Notes: generated from the sequence alone by a model not told the origin. A stretch of 64,000 bases of DNA from Scilla litardierei (GCA_030789695.1 CM061142.1:46007987-46071986); one strand, 5' to 3'; counted from the first letter of the stretch, positions 47,730 through 58,342 are shown. Numbers and translations: made by a program.

Positions 47730-47929
47730 CAAGTCTCCCCGACTTGTACCCGGTGATGCTACGTCCCAGAACACCCGGATCCCCTCCGGATACTTAGGTT
47801 AGAAACCCTAACCCAAGATTTCCACTATGAATACCTTGTGAAAAACCTTCACAAGATCAAATCATACAATCAATAGCAATAGTGAATCCCACAACCCGGG
47901 ATCACAACCTTCTCTCACAACCGAGAGAA
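47730..47929 (-). other. Six stem-loops with three loop classes in LTR D
   Basis: Plus-strand coordinates: CAAGTC-TCCCC-GACTTG (47730-47746); CCGGA-TCCCC-TCCGG (47775-47789); GGTTAG-AAACC-CTAACC (47796-47812); CTTGTGAA-AAACC-TTCACAAG (47835-47855); ATCCC-ACAACCC-GGGAT (47886-47902); TTCTCTC-ACAACC-GAGAGAA (47910-47929). Each loop type is used by two hairpins with unrelated stems. They lie 370-570 bp downstream of the TATA box in sense, so they are in the transcribed leader. Confidence 0.85.
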
Positions 47930-48292
47930 TCAATAACAATAAAAGAGTTTATATGAAATAAACAACAACTTTCCACAAACCTTATACCTTGAGTATTCTT
48001 ACCAAATAAGGGCAAGGAGGGATTTGAGGAAGGAGAAGTCACCAAGACCTAGCACCACCAATATGAGCAGCAATGGGTGCCTAGGAATGAATAGGAGACT
48101 TGAATCAAGCAATAGCTTGGATGGCTCGACAAGAACAAGGTTCTCTCAAGATGGATTCTAGATCTCAAATGAGGGAGAGAAATATTTCTTGTGAGGAAGA
48201 GAGCTTTGGAAATGAGTTTTAATCTCTAACTCTTTGAATCTGAATAAGTCTCTCAATAGCAGCTCTAACCTTGAGAGAAATGACCAAGCTTC

Positions 48293-48303
48293 GTATTTAT
48301 AGG
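48293..48303 (-). promoter_or_regulatory. TATA box of LTR D
   Basis: The minus strand reads CCTATAAATAC, about 50 bp downstream in sense of the AGTCGGTC array. Confidence 0.7.
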
Positions 48304-48355
48304 GTCCCACAAAATCGAGCTAGGTCATCTCCCAACGGTTGGAAATCTGGGGCAA

Positions 48356-48893
48356 TTAGTCGGTCAAAGAACAACCACTGACCGACTAGTTCATCAACTA
48401 GTCGGTCGGTGAAACAACAAGAACCGACTAAAGGATGATCAGTGAACAGATGAATTTCAGACCTAGAAAACTAGTCGGTCCAAGAAGACTTTCCACCCGA
48501 CTAATTTCTCAACTAGTCGGTCGGTCAGTTAACTTAGACCGACTAAGAGTCAAAAACTATTAGTCTGAATACAACTTGATTTAGTCGGTCTAAAAACAAA
48601 TGTTGACCGACTAGATCATCAACTAGTCGGTCACCAAACGTTCTTAGACCGACTAACGATAAGCAGTAACTCAGGTGAAAAATTGGCATGTACAGTAAAG
48701 CTCAACTAGTCGGTCTAAGAAGCATCACTGACCGACTAGTTCACCAACTAGTCGGTCGGTGAGTCAACTAAGACCGACTAACTGTAAACAGTAAAGAGCT
48801 TAGAATTTGGGAGACAAACTAGTCGGTCCAAGAAGCTTTTCCGACCGACTAGATCACCATCTAGTCGGTTGGTTCTTCTTCTTGAACCAACTA
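48356..48893 (-). promoter_or_regulatory. AGTCGGTC/GACCGACT four-part dyad array in LTR D
   Basis: Five modules of about 108 bp have four half-sites each (about 20 in total), in the same order and spacing as solo LTR E. Single-base variants occur (CCCGACTAA, GAACCAACTAA). The inner pair GACCGACTAG / CTAGTCGGTC can form a 10-bp stem over 7-8 bases. Confidence 0.88.
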
Positions 48894-49297
48894 ACATGCA
48901 CAAGAAGTCTCGATTCGAAGCACGATGCTTCGGGAAAGTTTGAATGGACTTCTACTAAGATCCTAGAGCTAAGATAGGAGCGTTATGAAGATATAAATCG
49001 TAAGACCTACTCAAGGCTTAACATTCTACGATAGAAGCTTAAAGACTATAAATAAAACTTGACAATACCGTCTTCAATAGCTTCAATCGAATCTTCATGA
49101 CTTCTAAAATGGTCCAAAAGCTTCAACGAAGCTTTAGGCATATGAATACGTGCTTTGAGAAGTCTTGAGACGTCGCTTTGGATGTTCACGTGAATTTGGC
49201 GACGATCTCCATATCTGCGCTCACAAAGTGTTAGTTCACTATTTATTTATTTTTGCTCATCATCCAAAACCAAATCCGGGGAGTCCAATACACAACA

Positions 49298-50281
49298 TTC
49301 TCCCCCTTTTTGGTGATGACAAACCAATATAAATAATAATCAAAAATAATGATTCAAATGTAAAATACTTACTCCCCCTGCATTGATGACACGTTAATTC
49401 CAAATTGAATAAATATAATACGCATCAAGCAGAATTGAGAAATATAAAACATGTTCCAAGTATTGAAATTTAGGATCGTAATCCATTTTTATATATCTTC
49501 ACTCCCCCTGAATCTAACATAATAAATTAGATTCATGGACAATAGAGTTAAATTTTCATTTTACCCTTGTCATTATTACTATCTCTCCCCCTTTAGCATT
49601 ATCCAAAAAGAGTGGGGGGCATACAACGACAAAAACAAGGCTAAAGAAAAATCCAACATCGGGAGTCGAAGAATACGACGATGGTCCAAAAGACACCAAG
49701 AAACAAAAATACACGAAGAAAATCAAGGTGTGCCAAATTGACCATTATCCAAAAGCGAAAATCGAAATCATCAAAATACCAAATATAATTCACTTATTGA
49801 GTAAAGGAATGTGCTCTCCAATCTCAACATTTTGGTTAAATTAGTGCATGGAAAACAATTCTATGTTTTCATAGAAATATAATCTTTTTAACCAAGTCAT
49901 TATCGTCGAGCGATGAAATCGAATATCATAGACATTAAAACGAATATAAAATGTGCACAACGAAGTAAAAGAGAACAACGATGTACATATATATATATGA
50001 AGCATCATGAGTACAACCAAAAGATACATCGACTCCATAACATCAAAGGCACAAAGTACATTGCATACATCAAAATGTCACATAGTATATCAACATCAAA
50101 AAGTCACCATCCATCATCGACATCAACAGCATCAACATACATCCAAAAAGGATACAACATCGACATCAAACATCAACACATCCAAAAACATCAGAAAACA
50201 CCACCAACCCTGTCCTAACCCAAAACTCTCTCTAAAAGATGAATCATGGAAGGAGCATCGGAGAGTCCTCCAAACAGACTC
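49298..50281 (-). other. 3' untranslated zone of element D with repeated polypurine tracts
   Basis: The polypurine tract at 49298-49312 primes the LTR. Further GGGGGAG tracts (minus sense) lie near 49373, 49503 and 49577. The rest is AT-rich without a gene. Confidence 0.6.
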
Positions 50282-51914
50282 TCAAAAAGTAGTGGTAGGA
50301 TCAGCAGTCTCCGTAGGTCCAGTCGAAGGAGTGGACTCAGGCTCTGCTAGGAGGAGTGGTGTGTCAACAGAAGGAATCGTCGGGGCAGGAGTGGAAACAG
50401 CAACAGCAGGCTCAACGGCAGAGGTATCAACAGGAACGTCAACAGGAGCAGACGTCTCTGGAGCAACAGTAAACTCATCCACTGGAGCAGAAGACTCTGG
50501 AGGACCTGAAGAAGTGGCAGCTCCAGCAACAAATGTGGTAGCAGCAGCAGGAGTGGCCTCAGCGCCACGAGCAAGAGAATCAACGAGCTCATCAATATCC
50601 TCATCATCCATCTCCTCATCCTCAGAAACTAGAGGAGGGACCTCAACACCAATAACACGAGCAATACGACACAGAATCTCCTCGGTACGAGCATACCGAG
50701 ACTCGAGACGACGAACAGAACGAGCGAGATCATCAAGTGTGGTGGGAGGTCTAGGAGTAGCTGCTGCAGAAGATGTGCCATGAGAAGCTGAAGGAGTCGT
50801 CCTCTGCACGTGACGGAGTGCCGCAAGAGATTTCTTGACGGCCGTCGCGTTCAGGGGGAGGACCAAGTGGACGGTCATCGTCAGGAGGCAAAGGCACGTG
50901 GAAATGACGAAACACCAAAGTCAGCAGACAAGGATAAGGGATATGCGTAGATTTAGTGGACTTGCGAATACACTCGAAAGAGTCCATCTTATCGAGTATA
51001 ATGCGAGCCCAATTAATCTCGCAACCCAAGAAAAGAGCGTAAATCAACTTGAGGAAGGGTTGGGATGGCAGAGATGATGAGCCGTACTTTGGAAGTAAGC
51101 ACGACTTCAGGATAAGATTAAGCACCCAAGCATTTGGCTTAAATGACTTCGATGGGACACCAATGAAAGCAGGAGGGATCACATGGATGATATCGGCGAG
51201 AACGAACTGATCCAACGAAGAGATATCATCAATAGAAATATCAGACGGGAGGAGACCAGACGACGAACAACCAAGCAACTCCCCCAAGATTTCTACCGTG
51301 AGGACTATAGGAGTCCCCAAGACAGTAGTCTCGATGGAATGGGTCTCACCGTACTGTCCCCGGATACGGTTCGCATAGAAAAGTTTGACCAGGCGAGGAT
51401 AGGGTCGAGGGTTCGCCTTAGGGTCAAAGCGAAGGTAGTCTAAGAGTCCACTATAGGAAAGAAGATCTGCTAATCTAAGGAAATCAGAGAATTTAACGAA
51501 ATGCTCCAATAACAGCGGGCAATGTTCGATACGCGTGTATGCCGCTAGACACAAAGGGTCATCACGACACAACGATATATCGACACCACCTGCTGGCATC
51601 GGGGCCTTTCCCTTAGGCTGTCGAGTCCTAGGATGAGGTGGAGTAGTGGGTTCCTGACGTCTAGGCTCATCCTCGGGTCTAAACTCAGTGTCAGAATCAG
51701 ATGGAGTAGCGGGGGTATGGAGTGTAGGCTTCCTAGACAGAGAACGTCTACTGGGTTTGGCGGTCGCCGTCCTCTGCTTCTTTAGAGGAGGCGAAGACAA
51801 TGAAGGTTGGGCTGGTTTAGGGCGGCGTTTGGTTTTCGAAGGATCCCTAGGGTGTGGCTCAACAGTCATATGGGACGGGCCAGAGGGAGTGATCGGGATT
51901 CTCGTCCTTGCCAT
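50282..51914 (-). pseudogene. ORF2 of Ty1/copia element D (one frameshift)
   Basis: ATG at 51914 begins a basic, proline-rich N-terminal part (KTKRRPKPAQPSLSSPPLKKQR) followed by a conserved domain (HFVKFSDFLRLADLLSYSGL, ILGELLGCSSSGLLP, KFLIYALFLG-like segment). The frame shifts near 50860, at a run of five C's in the sense strand. The remainder (NATAVKKSLAALRHVQ, then a helical RRLESRYARTEEILCRIARV and an acidic Ala/Pro/Val tail) runs to 50282. One base less in the run would restore about 540 codons. The domain resembles ORF2 of the Ty3-type elements A and C. Its slot, downstream of pol in a SIRE-type element, is that of the so-called env-like ORF. No signal peptide or clear membrane segment is visible. 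Confidence 0.65.
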
Positions 51915-52269
51915 AAGTGTGACAAAACGAGATCAAGCAACGTAAGAACGAGATCGATGAACCCTATAAGCAAAACCCTAAAGCCGAAATCGAAATATGC
52001 TTGAAACCAAACCCTAGGAAGTGAAATCGACCTAGAATAGAACCCTAGATGCAAGAGAGGAGAGGAGGGATACCTAGGAGGAAGATCGACGGCCGTTGAT
52101 GGTCGAAAAACGGCGATCGGACGGTGGAATCGACTGTGGAAGACGAAAGGGGTTCGGGGTTTTTGAGCTGGAGAGCGAGCGTCAATCGACTAGAAAGAAG
52201 AATAATCGATTAGAAACGAACTTAAGTCGGTCGAAATGCGAAAAGACACGACTGTCCCTGAGCACTTAG
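51915..52269 (-). other. Element D spacer upstream of ORF2
   Basis: This untranslated leader contains one AGTCGGTC site (52226-52236). The target duplication CTTAG of element C is at 52265-52269. No convincing TATA box is present. Confidence 0.5.
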
Positions 52270-52637
52270 TGACGTGCCCCCGGTTTGCGAGCCGCAAATG
52301 GCCGGGGGACCCGCGTGAGGGTTTAGATATTCGTAACCGCAAGCGGGGTCGAACACAGGGAGGCTAGGATGTGCTTGTGTCAAGGAGGACCGAAATCACC
52401 CCGTGGGCGAGCTAGCCCAGATCGGTTGATGGTTTGTCACGGTAAAGGAATGCAAGGTATGAACAATATGAAAATAAACCCGGGACTTTGGTTTCCACTC
52501 CAACGAGCGACTCTCGCCGATACTGCCTACGGGTAGGATGTCGATCGGAATTAGAGTCTAATTGTGAGACGTTGCCTCTGAAAGTGGTACCGGCATCCCA
52601 TGGGCCCGATATTCCGGTCGGTGCCCTGGATGATACA

Positions 52638-52698
52638 CCGGACTTCCCAAGTTCGATCAGTGGGCACTCCCGTGTCCATTAACACTGATCGATTCCGG
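52638..52698 (-). other. Two-tier stem-loop in LTR C leader
   Basis: CCGGA (52638) pairs with TCCGG (52694), and inside it CGATCAGTG (52654) pairs perfectly with CACTGATCG (52683). The same dyads are intact in the 5' LTR (about 61867-61928). Other short dyads nearby include CCAAG/CTTGG at 52807-52826. Confidence 0.6.
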
Positions 52699-53190
52699 GA
52701 GCACTAAGCTCGCAACGATAACTCCCAACGTCTCATCCTGCCGCTCCCGCGCGCTAGGATTCGGCGTTTACGCTAAGGGCGTGAGCTATGGCTAGGGAGT
52801 CAACCGCCAAGTTTATTCCCCCTTGGCCCGACGGTCAAAGGTGGTCTTTTTCCCGCCGATGACAATAAAACACCATGCGTAACCGTTAGATTCCTAATCC
52901 CTAACGATTTCCTAACCCTATTGACGCATCGGGAAGAGCCCCCGAAGGGGTTTCCGCCAAAATCCCAGATTTGGGAACTACTCACAAATATTCATTAAAA
53001 AGCGATCTAAATGAAAATAAACTGTTGAAATCATAATCAGACGATAGGAATGCAAGGGTAGTAGAGCAATAAAGATAATACTAAAGTTTTACAAAGATCC
53101 GAAAACTTACAAAAACAGGAAAATTACAGCCGTCACAGAATGAAGAAAACAGTAAAAAATAACCAACTCCCGAATCTGGGAAACCTAGGG

Positions 53191-53202
53191 TTCTATTTAT
53201 AG
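53191..53202 (-). promoter_or_regulatory. TATA box, 3' LTR of element C
   Basis: The minus strand reads CTATAAATAGAA. The 5' LTR copy is at 62420-62431. Confidence 0.75.
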
Positions 53203-53213
53203 AAAACGGCATC

Positions 53214-53625
53214 ACCCAATCGGTTGACAAGTCAACCGGTCGGGTGAGCCGCTTCACAAAATTACAGCGCGATGCGGGGGTTTCACCCGGTCAGTATGAA
53301 CCGGTCGGTTGGATCTTGGTGCGGTCGGTTGGATCTTGGTGCGGTCGGTTGGATCTTGGTGACGACCGGTTGGATCTTGGTGCGGGCCGGGTGAGGAGAC
53401 CAGTTGGAGCTTCGAGTTTTACTGTTGAAATTCAGCTACATGTGAACCGATCGGGTGAAGGTCACCCGATCGGTTGGAAATCAGCTTCGAATTTCCAGAG
53501 ACTTTGAGCTTTTGACCCGGTCACTGAACCGACCGGGTGACTTCTCGGGGGCTCCAAGCTGCGTCCGGGCGGTGCACGCGTGCATCACCCGATCGGTTGG
53601 AGATGACCAACCGACCGGGTGAGGG
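53214..53625 (-). promoter_or_regulatory. TCAMCCGRYCGGKTGA dyad array, 3' LTR of element C
   Basis: About a dozen sites such as TCAACCGGTCGGGTGA and TCACCCGATCGGTTGG lie directly upstream in sense of the TATA box. The 5' LTR array (62442-62812) is the same except for fewer copies of a 20-bp subunit. Confidence 0.85.
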
Positions 53626-53877
53626 GCTGAAAGATGTAATCTTCGTCGTTTGACCCCCTGGATCACGCGTGACTCCTCTCGTTGCTCCGGGGACACATGA
53701 TATCATCGTTTTGCGTCCCAAATGCCAGTAAACTCTTGCAAAACACGGAAAATACGGAAAAGTGAAAGAAAACAAGAAAATACAAGAAAACACGAGAAAA
53801 CGAATAAAAGACGACGGAAAATACGGAGAAACACGGAAGAAAACGTGCGCAAATATATGAAATATAAACACACGTCA

Positions 53878-53891
53878 AAATCCCCCAAGCT
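53878..53891 (-). other. Polypurine tract of element C
   Basis: The minus strand reads AGCTTGGGGGATTT, identical to element B, followed by the 3' LTR. The dyad TCGTCCTCGAGGAAGACGA is adjacent (53911-53929). Confidence 0.85.
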
Positions 53892-55536
53892 GAACTCTTC
53901 CTCGTCCTCGAGGAAGACGAGCGAGAGTAGAAGCTCGGAGGGAGAAAATAGAGAGAAAGAGAGAAAAAGAAAACTCTATATCCTAGATCGCACGTCAGGG
54001 CCAACAAAATCAAAAACGACACACCAAGCAAGCAAACGCCAAATCACATCACTAAACCTAGGAATACGAGTCCAAACAAGTGTCGTGGGCCCACGCGGTG
54101 AAGCGCGATTGAGTGTGGTCGTGTGCTAGCAGACGGTGTCACTATCTACGATGTGCAATAAAACTCGATATACACAGACCCAGGAAACGACCCAAATACT
54201 GATTCGAATTTGAAATTGCGGTGAATATTAGTTCAAGCATGCATGAGAAGAGTATAAGAATAGAAGCGTACCATGCGTCGGGGACTCCACAACTAGGGTT
54301 AAGGAAATCACACCACTACAGCCAAGATACTAGCTAAAAAGTTCCTAAGCCAAGTGTTTTCGAAAACGATGGGGGTTGAGATGATGTGGAGTAGATCACT
54401 CGGTGCAAATTCTCGCCTTCCCTTTATTCACGGAAATATTCACACTGGAATTTTTTTGGGTTTTGGGTATTTGTATTTTTTTTGGATTTTTGGCTACACA
54501 CTTTTTTTATTCATTCATTTCTTTCTTTTTGGGTTTTTCTTTTCTTTTCTCCCTTTTTTTTGGATTTTTGGATATTGGGGTATATACATGTGTACTCCCC
54601 CAAGTGGGAGAACGGTACACGACGAGGGGGTTTGCACCAAGTAAAACAAAAAAGAAGTCGGAATCTAAACACTTGGGCAAAGGAAACTATTCTCGCTAAA
54701 TAGAGCATGGGCTAAATGGGTTATCCTAGTCCGTCATTGTGGAATCCCGACTCATGCGAAATGAAGTACTTGATATATATCTAGCATGCAGAACATGGAA
54801 AATAAATACCGCATATTCAAATCGAAGCATGATAATCTATGGGTCATTCCTGGACAGGTATATAAAGTAAATCACAAAGCAGAAGCACACCACACAGCTA
54901 GGCACGACACACGACTCACAAAAAGCTAAGAGGACCCATGATGCGTGAAATGCAAGAGAACTCGAAATCCTAGGGTTAGTGAATGTGATTATCGGTGATA
55001 TGCTAGGTGTGTGTGATTTTGTGGCAATTCATCATAGGGTTCATCTCTAGGAGAAAGAGATAAAAAGAAGAAAAGAAAAACTTAAAACACGATGAAAACG
55101 GCACAAAAACGAAGAAGAAAGACTCAAATGGCGCACACAATGCGACTCCCCCAAGCTGAAGCTTGCATTGCCCTCAATGCAATAAGAGTGAGTACGGGAG
55201 GGCAATGAAGATGGGGGGAATACGCACCGACACAAAAAGAAATGAAAAACGAGAAAAACACAGATACGAAACTGAAAATAAAGAAAAATAAAGATCAAAC
55301 CACACGACACGAAAATAGAAATAAAACCACACGACACGACACGACACGAACAAAATACACGACATGACACGACAAAAAGTAAAAAAAACAAGCACACACA
55401 CACCAAAAGAAAATAAAACATCACAACACACCCAAAATAGACTTCCCCCAAGCTAGACATGACAGTGCTAGCAAAGAAATATGAACGTGAAAGTGCAGAA
55501 ATATGCAAGGGGGAGTCAAAAACAAACAAAGTGAAA
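53892..55536 (-). other. 3' untranslated zone of element C
   Basis: No coding domain is present. It contains a T-rich tract (54450-54570, plus strand), extra CCCCCAAG tracts at about 54598, 55147 and 55444, the dyad CATTGCCCTCAATG after the second of these, and a (CACGA)n microsatellite near 55331-55372. The layout parallels the interior of element B. Confidence 0.65.
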
Positions 55537-57542
55537 TCAAAAATCAGGAGAAGGCGAATCCTCGCCCTCCTCGGAAGAGGGTGTGGCTGGGTGGTCGGGG
55601 GAGGCGGGGGGTGTGCGGAGAAGTGGGGAAAGAGGTGGAGGAATAGGTGCAGCAGTGGTGTGAATGATGGGAGGAGTGTCGGTGGAGGTGGGTGGTGGTG
55701 GTAGGACGGCGATCAAGGCGGTGGTGAAAGGAATAGAAATGGGGGGAGAAGATGTGATGGTGACGGTGGTGGGTGGTGGTGGGAGAGACTTGGAGCGCAC
55801 CGGCAATTTCCTCCGACGCACATATGAAGTGATGGAGGAGGAGGGAGGAGGTAGTGTGGGTGCGATGGAAGTGGTCGGGAGGGGGGAAGTGGATACCGGG
55901 ATGGGTATAGATGAGGGAGGAGAAGAATGTGGTGGGGGAGGTGATGGATGTGGGGATGTGGGGAGGGTGGAGGAGAAGATCGTCGAGGTGGTGAAGGTGG
56001 AGGTGGACCGTGGATGTGAGTGAGAAGGCGAAGAATGGCGGCCACGTTCCTCTCAAGTGCGAGGAAACGTGGGTGAGTGAGAAAGGAGGATGGTGATGGG
56101 TCCGAGGAGGCAGAGGACATGGCGAGATCACGGAGGGCAGTGACCTCCCTTTCAAGACCAAGACGGGCAGAGACCTGGCGACAACCAAAGTATGTGGACT
56201 GACGTGAGGTAGAAGTGGTGCCGCCAGGTAAGGTGGAAGTGGTGCCGGCGGCGGTGGTCATGCCGACACAGGAGACAAGGCCAGAAATGGCCGCTAAGAG
56301 GTGCTCAGAAGTTATGGGGCCAGGAACAGAAACAGGGCGACTCGGGCCAGCCCCCATATCTCCCCGAGACGCAGGAATATCCTGCTCGCCTAAGTGGGCG
56401 GCAGGGGAAGGAGGTCTACGTGCGTCAGGGGGAAGGAAAGGAAGTTGCAACCCCTCAAAGAACTCAGGGTCGGGCGGAAAAGTCCAATCCGCCACGATAG
56501 CCACAATCATGCGAATGGGGTTGGGGAGAATAGTGTAGGGGCGAGGGGGGTGGCCGTAATTAAATTCGAAACGACCGTCGGGACGGGGCTTAATCATGTG
56601 AATGTGTCGCAGGACGTCAAGATCTAGACGTGAGGGTCCTGCGGCGGTGGGAAGACCACGGGGGATATGGATATTGAACGGGGGGTAAGAAACAATTATG
56701 GTGATAATGCCCCCACAGCAGATTTTGCCCTTCCCGGCCCTGCTAATCTCGAGAAGCTTGTAAACAAGCCAATCGCCAGCATGGACAGGGACAACCGGGG
56801 CCCTAAAACTAACTCCATCATCATCACGAACAAAGGGGAAAGTCATGGCCCAGAGAATAAAAAGATCGGGGATAGTCACGGTGCCTGACTCATCCCGCGG
56901 GAAAAATGCAGATGATATGATCCTATGGGCCAGACGAAATATGGGATGGATGATGGAGGAGGCCTTGGCCTTCCCCCGGGGATAGCGGCGGATTATGGTG
57001 AGGCGGAACCAGAAATTATCGACGTCAAATTCCGGGGGATATCCGTAGTGACGGATAGCGGCATTCCCTAGAATAGGGAAACCAAATATATCGCAGATTG
57101 TGTCTAGGTTTGTGCGAATGGTTTGGTTCCGCACCCGAAAAGTGACGGTCGACCCCGACTCACAAACGAGGGAGGAGAGGAATTCTAGGGTGAGTGACGG
57201 GTAAGATACCGCAGAGGCATTAAGGAAGGCCAACCAACCTAGATTAGCAAAAAGAGTCTCGACCTCGGTGAATACATCGAGGTCGACGAGTGATTGGGAG
57301 TGGGCAAACTTGGTTGATAAATGCCCCCGAGTGTCAAGTCTACGGTAGAAGTCTTTCTGCTCCTGGTTCCTAAATATGTATCCATGCGGGCCCAACATGG
57401 GGTCCACAGGGGGAATGATAGGCGGGGGAGGGGCATGTGTCAGCTCACGTGTGCGGTGAGGGGGACGTGTTTGTTTCCGTCTCTTACGAGACGGTTCCTC
57501 CTCACGCAAGATACCTTTTCCTTTATCCCTCTTTCGGGCCAT
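55537..57542 (-). pseudogene. ORF2 of element C (N-terminal domain intact, C-terminal frameshift)
   Basis: ATG at 57542 begins a frame of 609 codons. It has a basic N-terminus (RKRDKGKGILREEEPSRKRRKQ), then a domain of about 330 residues (YIFRNQEQKDFYRRL, KFAHSQSLVDLDVF, NLGWLAFL, FGFPILGN, KAKASSIIHPIFRLAHRI, IPDLFILWAMTF, ICCGGIITIIV), then Gly/Ser/Pro linkers and a short helix (REVTALRDLAM, RFLALERNVAAILRLL). In that frame the C-terminus is low-complexity. A better C-terminus (RRRKLPVRSKSLPPPPTT, ending SEEGEDSPSPDF) lies in another frame from about 55825 to 55537, so a frameshift probably occurred just upstream. The family is the plant-transposon ORF also seen in A and D; function is unknown. 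It has its own upstream TATA and dyad array. Confidence 0.8.
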
Positions 57543-57970
57543 GTGTGTGTGGACGATGCAAATGGGTGCAAAATACTATTAAAGTGCACACACCCGAAAA
57601 CCAAGCAATTCAAATAGTAGGGTAAAAAGCGAAATTCAAGAAGTGGAACGAAGTTACCCCGTCGCAAATAGAGCTCCCTGCTTGTAGATGACCCAATGTC
57701 ATGCAATTGGGGAAGTGTGGAGCCGCGACACTCTTCTTCAGCGAAAAATTCGAAGGTGGGGGTGGATGTTGGGAATTAGGGCTAGAAAATTAGGAAATAG
57801 GGGAGGGGGAGAGAGGAAGAGATGGAGAAATGCAAGGGGGAGGTGGAGAGAGAGGTTGATGGAGGGTTTGAGGTTGTGGGAGAGAGATTTTTGCAGTCGG
57901 GTGGCTGGAGGAGACGAAACGACGGCGAGTAGAGGGGGTCGGGCGAGGGTTTGTGAGCGGGTGGTCGGGG

Positions 57971-57982
57971 GGTTATTTATAG
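57971..57982 (-). promoter_or_regulatory. Internal TATA box upstream of ORF2 (element C)
   Basis: The minus strand reads CTATAAATAACC, very close to the LTR box CTATAAATAGAA. It lies about 430 bp before the ORF2 start and directly downstream in sense of the internal array. Confidence 0.65.
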
Positions 57983-57992
57983 GTTTTAAGTC

Positions 57993-58342
57993 GACCCGGT
58001 CGGGTGAGTTTTCACCCGATCGGTTGACTCTAGGTCGAAAATTTGTTGTTGAAGAAGCGCTACAGGCGACCCGATCGGTTGAGAACTCAACCGATCGGTT
58101 CGCCGCTCCACAGATTTTTCTGAGAATTCAGAGTTTTTCACCCGGTCCATCAACCGGGCTCTCATCTTGCCACCCGGTCGGTTGATGAATTCTGAAATTT
58201 TTCCGAGAGTTTCCCCCAGGTCACCCGGTCAGCTCACCCGGTCTCATCATTTTCCACCCGGTCGGTTCATTTGGTGACAGATACGGCCGTAAGCTGATAC
58301 ATCCCAACCAATCGGGTGATGGCTCACCCGATCGGTTGAGGC
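57993..58342 (-). promoter_or_regulatory. Internal dyad array upstream of ORF2 (element C)
   Basis: About eleven sites of the LTR motif (for example TCACCCGATCGGTTGA, CCCGATCGGTTGAG, CTCAACCGATCGG) lie in the gag-protease to ORF2 spacer. The motif matches this element's own LTR and differs from those of A, B, D and E. Confidence 0.85.

Larger units (their letters stand above)
47554..49297 (-). mobile_element. 3' LTR of Ty1/copia element D
   Basis: In minus sense the LTR begins TGTTGTGTATTGG directly after the polypurine tract AAAAAGGGGGAGAA and ends TTACA at 47554, where it abuts a satellite monomer. The tract and the TTGGTGATGACAAA context (plus strand, complement) are typical of SIRE/Maximus elements, in agreement with the RNase H at 63610-64000. 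Sense order is dyad array, TATA, hairpin leader, end. The 5' LTR is beyond the window. Confidence 0.85.
52270..53877 (-). repeat. 3' LTR of element C
   Basis: Compared with the 5' LTR it has lost about 24 bp near 52345 (within ACCGCAAGCG...GGGTCGAAC). It has about two extra copies of a 20-bp unit (GCGGTCGGTTGGATCTTGGT) at 53311-53390. Confidence 0.95.

Noticed and set aside
51915..52269. A TATA box in front of ORF2 of element D
   Set aside because: TTATAGG near 51960 is the best candidate, but it is too close to the ATG and does not follow the motif array as in A and C.
55664..56023. Plus-strand glycine/valine-rich ORF opposite ORF2 of element C
   Set aside because: It is the complement of a proline/serine/histidine-rich low-complexity region. 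No promoter or homology is visible.
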